Source: Myroides profundi (GTDB taxonomy: Bacteria; Bacteroidota; Bacteroidia; Flavobacteriales; Flavobacteriaceae). From it: 64,000 nt of DNA. The translations under genes and the position numbers were made by a program. Every line of letters starts with the position of its first letter. The stretch's first letter is position 1. The stretch spans positions 3,596,001 through 3,660,000 of the forward strand of contig NZ_CP010817.1 of NCBI RefSeq assembly GCF_000833025.1. The letters run 5' to 3'. Shown one piece after another: positions 45,975 through 55,261 of the stretch. The notes beneath the pieces are model-generated. The model was not told the DNA's origin. It did not search any database and worked only from the letters and a program-made list of their open reading frames with translations.

Positions 45975-46529
45975 ATGAATAACCTAATCAAAACTTTATT
46001 AGAATTAGAAAAACTAAAATATGTTGAACGAGGTACATCTGTAAAAAATCGAAAAGAAAGTACTGCAGAACACTCTTGGAGTTGTTTAATGATTGCCGAT
46101 GTATTAATAGAATATATAGATAAACCACTTAATAGACTAAAAGTCTTCGAATACTTACTATACCACGATATAGCAGAAGTCTATGCTGGAGATGCTAAGT
46201 TTAATAATCCTCAAGAGTTACTTTTAAAAGAACAGAAAGAAAGGGATGCATTAAAAACTATTGAGTCTTTCTATCCTAATAAATCTAGATTACTCAACAT
46301 ATTAGACCAATATGAATCACGTTTAGATTTAGAATCACAATTTGCTAAAGCAGTCGACTGCCTAGACTCTTGTATTAGAAATATCAACGATACCAATAAA
46401 ACTAGTGCAGATGGTTTTACAGAAGAACTGATTCGCCATAAATATCTACCTTATGTATCTAAATTTACGATTACATTAAATCTATTTGAAACTTTTATGT
46501 CTATACTTAAGGAGCAAAATAAACTATAG
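45975..46529 (+). CDS. HD-domain hydrolase
   Basis: 184 residues from the ATG at 45975 (a TTG start three codons earlier is possible but weaker). HD motifs are E-H-S-W (H33) and Y-H-D-I-A-E-V-Y-A-G-D (H64, D65), with a further Asp-rich C-terminal helix (A-K-A-V-D-C-L-D). This is the HD layout of YfbR-type nucleotidase/phosphohydrolase proteins. Substrate not known. It lies between two initiator tRNA genes and converges on a small membrane-protein gene. Confidence 0.85.
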   Translation: MNNLIKTLLELEKLKYVERGTSVKNRKESTAEHSWSCLMIADVLIEYIDKPLNRLKVFEYLLYHDIAEVYAGDAKFNNPQELLLKEQKERDALKTIESFYPNKSRLLNILDQYESRLDLESQFAKAVDCLDSCIRNINDTNKTSADGFTEELIRHKYLPYVSKFTITLNLFETFMSILKEQNKL

Positions 46530-46558
46530 TGTTTTACCTAATAGTTCTTATCTAAATA

Positions 46559-47002
46559 TCATTTTACTATAATACTCTGTTGGTACTTATACATATTTAT
46601 GGCAACACTTAGCAATCCTAGTAAACCAATACCCAGCACAAGTAAGCCAACTGCTATCTCTTCCAAAATACTAGAAACAGCAAAATAATATCCTACTCCA
46701 CCTCCAATAAAAGAAAGTACAGCCATTAGCGTTATAATATACAAGGCTATTGCACCTTTCTTCTTGTTCTGCCATATACGTTTAGAGAAATTATTCTGCG
46801 TCTTGGTCGAATCCTGCAATGCCGAAAAGCTGACTCCAATTCCTATAAACATCAACGCATTATTCATACACGATAAATAAGTATCCATATTACCGAAAGC
46901 TATTCTATAGTAGATCGGTTTAAAGCTATAGAATAAAGCTATTAATAGAAAAGGGTATTGTAGGTAACTAATAATTTGAAATGTTTTCTCAATATTCTTC
47001 AT
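46559..47002 (-). CDS. Small membrane protein of unknown function
   Basis: 147 residues, with hydrophobic segments at roughly 10-28, 47-64, 88-108 and 112-138. No domain is recognised by reading. A polar, basic middle (D-S-T-K-T-Q-N-N-F-S-K-R-I-W-Q-N-K-K-K) should be a loop. It is convergent with the HD gene. No partner is evident. Confidence 0.65.
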   Translation of the reverse strand: MKNIEKTFQIISYLQYPFLLIALFYSFKPIYYRIAFGNMDTYLSCMNNALMFIGIGVSFSALQDSTKTQNNFSKRIWQNKKKGAIALYIITLMAVLSFIGGGVGYYFAVSSILEEIAVGLLVLGIGLLGLLSVAINMYKYQQSIIVK

Positions 47003-47291
47003 ATAATAGGGAAGTATTAATTCATAATAAGTCTCAGAAACAGAATAAGTACTATTATTACCCTGACTAACACAGTCAAAAATACTAAAATATTCACAAA
47101 ATAAATGAATCGTCTCTTTTTTAATTAACAGTTACGCACCTATCAAACAAGTTTATTAAAAAGAATATAACCTTCTAGTAATATTACTTCTATAAAATAT
47201 ATTATCAATAATAATTAAGTAAAAAAGACTCCTAAGAGTGAAAAACATTTAACATTAAAGCCGATAAACACTGTTTTACTCAATTGTCTGA
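47003..47291. other. Spacer before tRNA-fMet copy 2
   Basis: AT-rich, with no reliable coding frame on either strand. An apparent frame reading into the tRNA on the minus strand is spurious. No further element is seen. Confidence 0.6.
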
Positions 47292-47323
47292 TTTTGTCAA
47301 CCCAAATATTGGTTGTACATTTG
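47292..47323 (+). promoter_or_regulatory. Promoter of initiator tRNA copy 2
   Basis: TTTTG (47292-47296) and TACATTTG (47316-47323) are separated by exactly 19 bases, a near-ideal Bacteroidota promoter. Confidence 0.8.
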
Positions 47324-47334
47324 TACCACAATAG

Positions 47335-47407
47335 CGCGGGATAGAGCAGTAGGCAGCTCGTCGGGCTCATAACCCGAAGGTCACAGGTTCGAGTCCTGTT
47401 CCCGCTA
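47335..47407 (+). tRNA. tRNA-fMet (CAU), copy 2
   Basis: It is identical to 45807-45879 over all 73 nt and over 14 further bases downstream. The initiator features (three G:C pairs in the anticodon stem, A11:U24, C1-U72 mismatch) are the same, and CCA is not encoded. Confidence 0.93.
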
Positions 47408-47416
47408 CTAAGTAAA

Positions 47417-47446
47417 AGCCACTTCAATCACTTGAAGTGGTTTTTT
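47417..47446 (+). terminator. Terminator of tRNA-fMet copy 2
   Basis: GCCACTTCA and TGAAGTGG form a stem followed by TTTTTT. It is related to, but not identical with, the terminator of copy 1. Confidence 0.85.
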
Positions 47447-47481
47447 CTTGAAATAATATAACTTTATTACGCCTATTTTAT

Positions 47482-47516
47482 AAAAAAAGGGATTACGTTA
47501 AGTAATCCCTTTTTTA
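47482..47516 (-). terminator. Terminator of the ABC-F gene
   Basis: AAAGGGATTAC and GTAATCCCTTT form an 11-bp stem with a short loop and flanking A/T runs, 5 bases after the stop at 47521. Confidence 0.9.
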
Positions 47517-47520
47517 TTAT

Positions 47521-49437
47521 CTATTGTAATTGTTCGTGGATTTCTTCCCACTCAATCATCAAATCATCAATCTTATTCTTTTTCTTCTCATACTCACTAA
47601 AAAAATTCGCATCAGCCATTAGCTTTTCATAGTCTACAGCTAAACGTTCATCATCCTTAGCTACCTTCTTCTCAAGTTCAGCTATTTCATTCTCAATCTT
47701 ACTCAATCTATTTTGAAGTGTCTTCTGCTTCTTTTGGTCTTCATAAGATAAAGCAGGTGCTTTTTTCTCCTCCACTACTACTGCTTTAACCACAGGAGCA
47801 ACAGTTACTTTCTCGATTTCACGCATATTCTGCGCATTGCGTTCTTCTAAGAAGTAATTGATATCACCTAAGTATTGTTTTATCTTTTGATCTTTAAACT
47901 CATAAACCAACTGCGTTAACCCTTGTAAGAAGTCACGGTCGTGAGATACTAATAGTAAAGTTCCCTTAAAGTTCTCTAGTGCTTTCTTCAATACATTCTT
48001 AGACTTAATATCTAAGTGGTTCGTCGGCTCATCCATCAGCAATACGTTGATAGGAAGAAGTAACATTTTACACAATGCAAGTCTGTTACGCTCTCCTCCT
48101 GACAGTACTTTCACTTTCTTCTCAACATCATCTCCTCTAAACAAGAAAGACCCTAACATATCGCGTACTTTCACACGATTACCATCAGTAGCTGCGTCTA
48201 ACATTGTGTCTAATACCGTTTTCTCACCATCTAAATAGTCTGCTTGGTTTTGAGCGAAGTATCCTAACTGAACATTGTGTCCTAGCTTAATAGTCCCCTC
48301 GTATTCAAACTCCTCCATTATAGCTTTGATCAACGTAGATTTACCTTGACCATTCTGTCCTACAAATGCTACTTTAATCCCGCGTTCTACTAATAAGTCG
48401 ATATCTTTAAAGATCACTTTATCACCATAACGCTTCGTTACTTTATCAATTTCTAAAACTACTTTACCTGGATCTATACTCACAGGGAAAGAGATATTCA
48501 TTACCGCATTATCATCCTCATCTACTTCGATACGCTCTACTTTATCCAATTTCTTGATAAGAGATTGTGCCATAGAAGCCTTCGTCGCTTTATATCTAAA
48601 CTTCTCGATAAGCTTCTCCGTCTCCTCTATCTTCTTCGCCTGATTCTTTTGAGAAGCTAACTGCATCTCACGAAGTTCTTCACGCAATACTAAATACTGT
48701 GAATAAGGCTTATTAAAGTCATATATCTTCCCTAATGATATTTCTATCGTACGATTCGTTACATTGTCTAAGAACATCTTATCATGCGAAATAATCACTA
48801 CTGCACCAGCATACGACTTTAAGAATTGTTCTAACCAAATGATACTCTCGATATCCAAGTGGTTCGTTGGCTCATCCAGAAGTAACAAATCGTTATCTTG
48901 TAGTAACAATTTCGCTAACTCGATACGCATACGCCATCCTCCAGAGAAAGTATCTGTCTGATTATTAAAATCCTCACGTTTAAAACCAAGTCCTAATAAG
49001 ATACGCTCTGTGTTACCAACATAATTATATCCTCCGATAATCTCAAAGCGGTGTGTCAAATCACTTAACTTTTCGATTAACTCACTATAACTTTCAGACT
49101 CATAGTCTGTACGTTCATTTAATTCAACATTAACCTTTTCAAGATCTGCTTCTACCTTCTTAATCTCTACGAAAGCTTGATAAGCTTCGTCTAGTACAGT
49201 CCTACCAGGTATAAAATCAATATCCTGTCTTAAGAATCCGATACGGAGGTCTTTTTCAACAGCCATACTTCCAGTATCAGGCTCTAAATCTCCTGATAAT
49301 AATTTCAACATTGTGGACTTACCAGCTCCATTCTTCCCAACTAACCCCACACGGTCACCTGCACCGATGCGGAATGTCACATTCTCAAATAAATACTCAC
49401 CAGAAAAAGAAACTGATAGATTGTGTATATTTAACAT
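47521..49437 (-). CDS. ABC-F family ATPase
   Basis: 638 residues with two ATP-binding domains and no membrane segments. Walker A is G-K-N-G-A-G-K-S at 34-41 and again G-Q-N-G-Q-G-K-S near 358; the signatures are F-S-G-G-W and L-S-G-G-E-R, both followed by L-L-x-D-E-P-T-N-H-L-D. The linker between domains and a charged coiled-coil C-terminus (K-K-Q-K-T-L-Q-N-R-L-S-K-I) match the Uup/EttA group. ABC-F proteins act on the ribosome. Nothing shows a resistance role. It follows the FAD oxidoreductase gene by 12 bases. Confidence 0.95.
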   Translation of the reverse strand: MLNIHNLSVSFSGEYLFENVTFRIGAGDRVGLVGKNGAGKSTMLKLLSGDLEPDTGSMAVEKDLRIGFLRQDIDFIPGRTVLDEAYQAFVEIKKVEADLEKVNVELNERTDYESESYSELIEKLSDLTHRFEIIGGYNYVGNTERILLGLGFKREDFNNQTDTFSGGWRMRIELAKLLLQDNDLLLLDEPTNHLDIESIIWLEQFLKSYAGAVVIISHDKMFLDNVTNRTIEISLGKIYDFNKPYSQYLVLREELREMQLASQKNQAKKIEETEKLIEKFRYKATKASMAQSLIKKLDKVERIEVDEDDNAVMNISFPVSIDPGKVVLEIDKVTKRYGDKVIFKDIDLLVERGIKVAFVGQNGQGKSTLIKAIMEEFEYEGTIKLGHNVQLGYFAQNQADYLDGEKTVLDTMLDAATDGNRVKVRDMLGSFLFRGDDVEKKVKVLSGGERNRLALCKMLLLPINVLLMDEPTNHLDIKSKNVLKKALENFKGTLLLVSHDRDFLQGLTQLVYEFKDQKIKQYLGDINYFLEERNAQNMREIEKVTVAPVVKAVVVEEKKAPALSYEDQKKQKTLQNRLSKIENEIAELEKKVAKDDERLAVDYEKLMADANFFSEYEKKKNKIDDLMIEWEEIHEQLQ

Positions 49438-49449
49438 ACTTAGATTGTA

Positions 49450-50499
49450 CTAAAATTTAAACTTCTTATATCTATGAATAGAGATATTCTCCTCTAGCTC
49501 CATAGCTTTTTCTATATTATTATATAATTTCTCTGCTAAGAAAGGCCCTAATAACACCCCTCTCGTTCCTAATCCATTCAATACATGGATTCTTGCAGAC
49601 TCTCTACTTCTTCCTAACAATGGACGACGATCTTTTACAGTAGGTCGTACACCAGCATTATGAGCTACTACTTCAAAGTCTAAGTCCACAACATCTCTTA
49701 ACCCTTCTAACAACTCTCTTAGACCCTCTTCTGTAGTTGTATCTGTTTTATCTTCCCAATCGTAAGTAGCGCCTACTTTATATAGATCATTACCTACTGG
49801 GATTAAAAACACATTTGCCTTCAATATAATATCTATACTAAGATTTGGAATCTTCACTAAAAGCACCTCTCCTTTAGTACCGTCTAAAGGCAGATCTTTA
49901 AAGAATGGATTCTGCAACATCCCAAAACCTTCTGCAAAAACAATATGCTTAGCCACTATATCCTTATAAGTTACTTCATCATCTGTATAGCTTAAACTAT
50001 CGTAATCAAACTCCTCTTGTCTATAACTATTGATTTCGTTCAAATAAGCTCTATAAGCCTTAATCAAGGTTTTAGTTTCTACATATCCAGTATAGTTCAC
50101 CTCTCCAAAACCAAAAGGAGACTTCACTCCATTAATTTCATCGCGAACCAACTTAGGTGATAGATACTTTTCTAAATTAGGTTTATCAGCTGCATGGAAC
50201 CAATTATTCTGCTCCTCCACAGATAATAATCTTCTGTACAAAGGCATTTCAAAGATAAACTTCTCTCCTAATTTCTTTTCTAATTCTGCATAAAAAGGCA
50301 AAGCAATATCTAATTGTTCTCCGACCTTCCACACATCTGTGAAACGCTTTAATACGACAGGGTTATACATTCCACCTGCCATTAGTGAAGAAGAGCGCTT
50401 CTCATTGTCTATCACTACGAAGGACTTCCCTTCACTAGCTAGTTTTTCTGTAAAACAGATTCCTGCTAAACCAGTACCTACTACAATATAATCTACCAT
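49450..50499 (-). CDS. FAD-dependent oxidoreductase (DAO family)
   Basis: 349 residues from the ATG at 50499; an ATG four codons upstream is possible but abuts the T-run of the gldN terminator. The N-terminal V-V-G-T-G-L-A-G is the FAD-binding Rossmann motif, and the C-terminal G-L-G-T-R-G-V-L-L-G-P is the second contact. The family oxidises amines or D-amino acids such as glycine; substrate unknown. The gene lies between gldN and the ABC-F gene on one strand. Confidence 0.9.
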   Translation of the reverse strand: MVDYIVVGTGLAGICFTEKLASEGKSFVVIDNEKRSSSLMAGGMYNPVVLKRFTDVWKVGEQLDIALPFYAELEKKLGEKFIFEMPLYRRLLSVEEQNNWFHAADKPNLEKYLSPKLVRDEINGVKSPFGFGEVNYTGYVETKTLIKAYRAYLNEINSYRQEEFDYDSLSYTDDEVTYKDIVAKHIVFAEGFGMLQNPFFKDLPLDGTKGEVLLVKIPNLSIDIILKANVFLIPVGNDLYKVGATYDWEDKTDTTTEEGLRELLEGLRDVVDLDFEVVAHNAGVRPTVKDRRPLLGRSRESARIHVLNGLGTRGVLLGPFLAEKLYNNIEKAMELEENISIHRYKKFKF

Positions 50500-50512
50500 A
50501 CTTAAAGCCATT

Positions 50513-50548
50513 AAAAAAGCTCTTATCTATTCTAATAGATAAGAGCTT
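50513..50548 (-). terminator. Terminator after gldN
   Basis: AAGCTCTTATCTATT and ATAGATAAGAGCTT form a 14-bp stem with a 3-base loop and a T-run (minus strand). It separates the gld operon from the FAD gene. Confidence 0.92.
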
Positions 50549-50569
50549 AATAAATTAGAAACTACAAAA

Positions 50570-51457
50570 TTAGTAATTCCACATATCATCTTCAAGGTTT
50601 CGAATCAATTCTTTAATTCTTTCTGCCTCAAATAAACGTTTTAAATCATTACTCTTGATGTAATCATCAATTTTACGATTACCATATTGGTTATCTGCTT
50701 TATAAATAGTAGCACTGAATCTTCTCGAGTTTAACAAATGGTCAAAGTTGATTGGATTAAGTGGGTTCTTAGCATTGAATGCATAGTTTTGGAACAATGT
50801 ATTACGAGCATCAGCAAAGAATATCCAGAATAACTCTACATAGTTCTCATTAGCTGATCCTTTAGTATACAAGTCTGCTACTACTGGAGCAATACCTAAT
50901 AATCTATATTTTAACTGTCCTTCATTTCTATCGAAATACCACATACCCATGATGTGATACTCTTTAACGTCAGAAGGTCTTAACTCTACTTTCTGAATAT
51001 ATTCCTCAGGAATAGCTTCTCCAGCATTGTAATACTCGATACCAGCATCTGTAGTATCAATTCTCACGAAAGAGTCTTGAATATCTTTTAATGTACGTTG
51101 ATTTTTAAAATCACTATTATCATACACTTCTGTAATCTCTCCAGATTTAATACCATCGATTAAAACTTGGAACAGAGGTTTTCTTCCTTCAGATGAATAC
51201 TCATCAATAGGATATAGATACATCTCATTCGCTTTCTCAGCTAACGAAATATTCTCCCATACTTTAATACCAAATAAGATATCTTTCTCACGAACGTTTC
51301 CGTAAGGTATTGGTCCTTCTGCTTTGATTAGAATCTCCGAGATTGGCATAATACCAATATCAGCAGCAGATTTTGCATTCAATAGATTCGTCTGAGCGAA
51401 TGATGCTATTGAAAACATCGTAAACACTATATATAGTGAAAAATTCTTCCAGTTCAT
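50570..51457 (-). CDS. gldN: Gliding motility/type IX secretion protein GldN
   Basis: 295 residues from the ATG at 51457; the TTG at 51466 is less likely. Signal peptide M-N-W-K-N-F-S to A-Q. The mature protein has the GldN/PorN pattern: Y-P-I-D-E near 80, the G-M-W-Y-F-D-R-N-E segment and the S-A-T-I-Y-K-A-D-N-x-Y-G-N-R-K-I-D-D-Y end. GldN is periplasmic and forms a ring complex with GldK at the outer membrane, part of the T9SS. Last gene of gldKLMN. Confidence 0.95.
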   Translation of the reverse strand: MNWKNFSLYIVFTMFSIASFAQTNLLNAKSAADIGIMPISEILIKAEGPIPYGNVREKDILFGIKVWENISLAEKANEMYLYPIDEYSSEGRKPLFQVLIDGIKSGEITEVYDNSDFKNQRTLKDIQDSFVRIDTTDAGIEYYNAGEAIPEEYIQKVELRPSDVKEYHIMGMWYFDRNEGQLKYRLLGIAPVVADLYTKGSANENYVELFWIFFADARNTLFQNYAFNAKNPLNPINFDHLLNSRRFSATIYKADNQYGNRKIDDYIKSNDLKRLFEAERIKELIRNLEDDMWNY

Positions 51458-51494
51458 ATTCTTCAAAATTTTCTTCTTATAAATTTAAGTGAAA

Positions 51495-53057
51495 TTACAT
51501 AATCTCAAACGTACATGGTGATGTTTTTTTCAAAGCATAGTCTCCTGCCCCTTCTAAACGCACCTTAATATCCGAAATTACTACTACATCACCTAACTGA
51601 GCTCTACGAATAGCCGCTTTTGCTCTTTCATTCATTCTATTTCCAGGAACAACGATACTAGGTTGTCCAGGTATTTGCAATACAAAACTAGTAACTGTAA
51701 GATTTAAATCAAAGTCAAAGTCTTCTAATTTAGCACCGATAGTCACAATCTCTAAGTTAGACTTAGGTCCTTTAGCATTGAACTCCCCACGTACTGTTCC
51801 TCTTGGAGAAGGAATATCTTTAATACGGAAAACTTTTCTATCAGATACTTTTTGTCCATCAGGTAAAGTTCCTGTCACATTGATAACTACTTCTCTTCCT
51901 GCTTGTGGTCTTAATGTATATTTACCACCTCCTTGACTTGTAAGTCCTGGAGCAGAAGCTTGTACTTTATCATTAGCAATACCAGCAAACGAAATAGTCA
52001 TAGGGTTAGAAACACCACGATATACTACGTTCATTTTATCAGCAGATATATTAGCTGAGTTCGGTTTAGGTACTACTACATAACTACCTTTAATATCAAT
52101 CTCTACTGGCTGACCATCCTCTACGAAAGTAAACTTACCTCCGATTTGGTGCTCACCTACGTTACCAACAGTAAATCCTAAGTTAACTTGTCCATCAACT
52201 AATGATTTAGATAAATCAATATTTTGACCATTAACAACTACTTTAGTAGGAACAGTTGATTTATCATAACGACCTAATACTACTCTACCTTTATAAGTTT
52301 CACCAGCAAAAAGAGTAGACTTGTCAGCTACTACGATAGCTTGATAGTTCTTCATAGATGCAGCTTTACTAAGTGTATTACCCATTAAGCTGTTATAAAT
52401 CTCTGCTTCTACTATCTTCGCATCATTTTGCATGGTAGATAACTTAGTCAAAGAAGCAATTGCTGGGAACCCATAGAAATTATAATTTAAATAAGCTCTC
52501 TCTTTTCCTTGGCTATCTTTCACATCGCTTAGATTAAATTTACTATTTATATCTAATACGATAGGTTGGAACTTAGCATCTTTTTCTAAGATATCAAGAA
52601 GTGCTTTTTTGTACTTATTAATACCATCGATAAAAGCCTGTCCTTCTGCTGAATAATTATCACCTGTGAACCAAGCATCATTGATAATATCAGATTTATT
52701 CATACGCTCAGCTGGTAATTTACCATTCTCTGTGCGTTCACCTTCAAATTCGCTAGTAATTAGAGTTTTATATTTACCCACGAAGTCATAGAACTCCTGA
52801 GTAATTTTCTCTACTTGCTTTGCTTTTTTTGCAGGGTCAGCGAATTGAGCTGGGTTCTCCTCAGCTTTCTTCTCTAAAGCCCCTAGCAAACCTTCATTAT
52901 TTGCTTTTGCACCTTCATTAGCTGCCTCGAACTTCTCGTTCACTACACCAAAAGCTGATAAAACCTCTGTAGATACCTGAAGTGCCATCATCGCGATAAA
53001 CACCAGATACATCAGGTTAATCATCTTTTGTCTTGGGGTCAGTTTTTGTTTAGCCAT
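51495..53057 (-). CDS. gldM: Gliding motility/type IX secretion protein GldM
   Basis: 520 residues. The N-terminus K-L-T-P-R-Q-K-M-I-N-L-M-Y-L-V-F-I-A-M-M-A-L-Q-V-S-T-E-V-L is the single membrane helix characteristic of GldM/PorM. The long periplasmic part has four domains in known structures and ends near the outer membrane. GldM with GldL forms the proton-driven T9SS motor. It sits between gldL (28 bases away) and gldN. Confidence 0.97.
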   Translation of the reverse strand: MAKQKLTPRQKMINLMYLVFIAMMALQVSTEVLSAFGVVNEKFEAANEGAKANNEGLLGALEKKAEENPAQFADPAKKAKQVEKITQEFYDFVGKYKTLITSEFEGERTENGKLPAERMNKSDIINDAWFTGDNYSAEGQAFIDGINKYKKALLDILEKDAKFQPIVLDINSKFNLSDVKDSQGKERAYLNYNFYGFPAIASLTKLSTMQNDAKIVEAEIYNSLMGNTLSKAASMKNYQAIVVADKSTLFAGETYKGRVVLGRYDKSTVPTKVVVNGQNIDLSKSLVDGQVNLGFTVGNVGEHQIGGKFTFVEDGQPVEIDIKGSYVVVPKPNSANISADKMNVVYRGVSNPMTISFAGIANDKVQASAPGLTSQGGGKYTLRPQAGREVVINVTGTLPDGQKVSDRKVFRIKDIPSPRGTVRGEFNAKGPKSNLEIVTIGAKLEDFDFDLNLTVTSFVLQIPGQPSIVVPGNRMNERAKAAIRRAQLGDVVVISDIKVRLEGAGDYALKKTSPCTFEIM

Positions 53058-53085
53058 TACCTTATAATAATTTTAAAATTATAAA

Positions 53086-53748
53086 CTAATTAGCATTTCT
53101 TCCACCACCCATAGCAGAAAGCATTCCACCATAAACGTTGTTTAATGACGCTAAATTGTTTGTTAATGCTTGCATTTGCTCTTTTAATTGAGCATTGTTT
53201 TCAGCTACTGCTTTATTGATTTCAGCATTCGCTGTTGCGCTTTCTAATTGTACTTTATAAGCTTTGTTTAGAGACTCTAACTGTTGAGCAGCTAATGTCA
53301 TTTCTTGCGCATATTTTTGTGTTGAAGCAACAGAATTCACAGAAGGTCCCATCTCTCTAGAAGCAGCTTCGAAATTACGAATACTGTTTCCTAAGCTATT
53401 CATCAACTCTCCGTCAATTTTTGCGTCTTTCAACATTTGATCTAATTTTTTAGAAAGCATACCTTCCGTATCTTGAGGCTCTACAACAGCTTGTTTAGCC
53501 ACTTTTACTTCTCTAGCTTTCCCGTCTTTTAATTCTGGATATACCTTTGCCCAATCTAATTCCTCATCAACTGGCTCGAATGCAGAGATTGCAAAAATAA
53601 ATGCCTCTACTAATAGACCGATAGTTAACATATTGTTACCATTCAAAGGTCCAAATTCCATGTGCGTAATTTTAAATAATGCACCGATGATTACTACTGA
53701 AGCTCCCATTCCATAACAGAAGTTCATCAATTTTTTAGATATTGCCAT
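53086..53748 (-). CDS. gldL: Gliding motility/type IX secretion protein GldL
   Basis: 220 residues. Two membrane helices at about 9-27 and 41-57 are linked by a short loop, K-I-T-H-M-E-F-G-P, containing the conserved Glu found in the channel-lining helix region. A cytoplasmic helical tail (Q-L-E-S-L-N-K-A-Y) follows. GldL rings around GldM helices to form the motor. It follows gldK by 34 bases. Confidence 0.95.
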   Translation of the reverse strand: MAISKKLMNFCYGMGASVVIIGALFKITHMEFGPLNGNNMLTIGLLVEAFIFAISAFEPVDEELDWAKVYPELKDGKAREVKVAKQAVVEPQDTEGMLSKKLDQMLKDAKIDGELMNSLGNSIRNFEAASREMGPSVNSVASTQKYAQEMTLAAQQLESLNKAYKVQLESATANAEINKAVAENNAQLKEQMQALTNNLASLNNVYGGMLSAMGGGRNAN

Positions 53749-53782
53749 AGCCTTTTTCTTCTTTTATTTTTTTGTTTGATTA

Positions 53783-55183
53783 TTAACGAGCCATTTTTGC
53801 TTGGTTAACACGTGATAAAGAACCTGACACAGACTGTACTGTTCTAAATCCGATGTAACTTCTTGCTGAATCTGCGTACTCAGAATCACGAGTAGCAACT
53901 TGTAAGAAATATGCTGGGTCTCTCCAAGAACCACCTCTTACTACTTTTAGTGGGCTTTCGCTAGGTCTATTTCTAGGCTTTAAAGCTGACATGTGATCGT
54001 AACTTGATGCATCATAAGTAGAACTAGTCCACTCTGCTACGTTACCTGCCATATTGTATAAGTTATATCCATTAGGAGGGTAAGAACGAACATTAGCTGT
54101 ATAAAGAGCTCCATCTGCTGCATAATCAAAACGAGTTGGTTTAAAGTTTGCCATAAAGCATCCTTTCTCATCTGTAGCATAAGGTCCACCCCAAGGATAC
54201 ATAGCTCCTTCTAGACCACCTCTAGCAGCGTACTCCCACTCACTTTCCATTGGTAAACGGAATTCGTTGATCTCAAGAGTCATCTTATTATCTTTCAAAT
54301 AGATGTTTTTATACATTGATCTCCATGCAGCGAATGCTTTAGCTTGGTGCCAGTTTACCCCTACTACAGGATAATCACCAAAAGCTTCGTGCCAGAAGTA
54401 ATCGTTGTGCATTGGTTCGTTGTAAGAATATTGGAATTCTTTAATCCAACGTGTTGTATCAGGATAGATTAATAGTGTCTCAGTTTTTAAGTGTCTATTT
54501 CTCTTTCCTCTATTTTCTGTTGATCTATCTCTAGTAGCTGCATCTACATCTACATAAGAATATTTAAACTTCAACTTAGAGTTATCGAAAGTAGTCATAC
54601 CATTATATGTCTCACTAGCTGGGATATATAATGAATCCATTACTTCCACGTAATTAGCGTCTGGATACTTTCTAGTATCTTTCACTAAAGGAACTTTTTT
54701 ATTTAAACGACGACCAGAGTAGATATCATCACTCACCTGAAAGCTGTAATAGTTCTCATACATATATCGTTGGTATGGAGTCATTCTTTCTAAATCCTCT
54801 TCAGCATCTACGAATGCATACGCACCGATACCACCTGATTCTTTAGCCACACCCATTTCATCAGCTGCAATAGCTAATTTTGTTCGAACAACAGAATCCT
54901 TAACCCACTCTACGAATTTACGGTACTGGTTATTCGAAATTTCAGTTTCATCCATATAAAATGAACCGATAGTAACTGTTTTTGTTGGCGCATCTTGGGC
55001 TCCTAAGAAATCCTCATTGGCTTGACCCATGGTAAAAGTACCTCCTGGAATAAGTGACATCCCTTGTGGTTTATCACTGCTCCATCTTTTTCCAGCCTCA
55101 CCATGCATCAATTCACCTCGATCTCCAGTTCCACAACTGGTCATCAAAGCTAAAACTGCTCCTAACGTAATGATCTTCTTCAT
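53783..55183 (-). CDS. gldK: Gliding motility/type IX secretion lipoprotein GldK
   Basis: 466 residues with lipobox M-T-S-C (Cys 17). The rest is a formylglycine-generating-enzyme (sulfatase-modifying)-like fold: S-L-I-P-G-G-T-F-T-M-G, D-E-T-E-I-S-N-N-Q-Y-R and V-V-R-G-G-S-W-R-D. In GldK this fold is structural, not catalytic. GldK is an outer-membrane lipoprotein that forms rings with GldN. It is the first gene of the gldKLMN operon and has a promoter at 55254. Confidence 0.96.
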   Translation of the reverse strand: MKKIITLGAVLALMTSCGTGDRGELMHGEAGKRWSSDKPQGMSLIPGGTFTMGQANEDFLGAQDAPTKTVTIGSFYMDETEISNNQYRKFVEWVKDSVVRTKLAIAADEMGVAKESGGIGAYAFVDAEEDLERMTPYQRYMYENYYSFQVSDDIYSGRRLNKKVPLVKDTRKYPDANYVEVMDSLYIPASETYNGMTTFDNSKLKFKYSYVDVDAATRDRSTENRGKRNRHLKTETLLIYPDTTRWIKEFQYSYNEPMHNDYFWHEAFGDYPVVGVNWHQAKAFAAWRSMYKNIYLKDNKMTLEINEFRLPMESEWEYAARGGLEGAMYPWGGPYATDEKGCFMANFKPTRFDYAADGALYTANVRSYPPNGYNLYNMAGNVAEWTSSTYDASSYDHMSALKPRNRPSESPLKVVRGGSWRDPAYFLQVATRDSEYADSARSYIGFRTVQSVSGSLSRVNQAKMAR

Positions 55184-55253
55184 ATAATTTTAGGTTTTTA
55201 TGTACTACTATAAAATACTTATAAGTAATTTTTTTTCTTTTTATTTCACAAAA

Positions 55254-55261
55254 CAAAGCTA
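55254..55261 (-). promoter_or_regulatory. -7 element (TAGCTTTG) of the gldKLMN operon
   Basis: TAGCTTTG on the minus strand fits TAnnTTTG, 71 bases before the gldK start, giving a leader of about 65 nt. A perfect inverted repeat abuts its upstream end. Confidence 0.6.

Noticed and set aside
45807..47421. Integrative element bounded by tRNA direct repeats
   Set aside because: No integrase, phage or plasmid gene lies between the repeats and both tRNA copies are complete with promoters; a tandem duplication is simpler.
47215..47427. Minus-strand frame with the phrase S-G-N-R-T-R-T-C-D-L
   Set aside because: It reads antisense through tRNA-fMet copy 2; this peptide is a well-known artefact of tRNA-antisense translation.
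47521..49437. Antibiotic-resistance ABC-F (ribosome protection)
   Set aside because: Coiled-coil C-terminus and core-genome context fit Uup/EttA-like housekeeping proteins; no resistance-type features could be seen.
53783..55183. Formylglycine-generating enzyme (sulfatase activator)
   Set aside because: The FGE-like fold belongs to GldK, as shown by lipobox, length and the following gldL, gldM and gldN.
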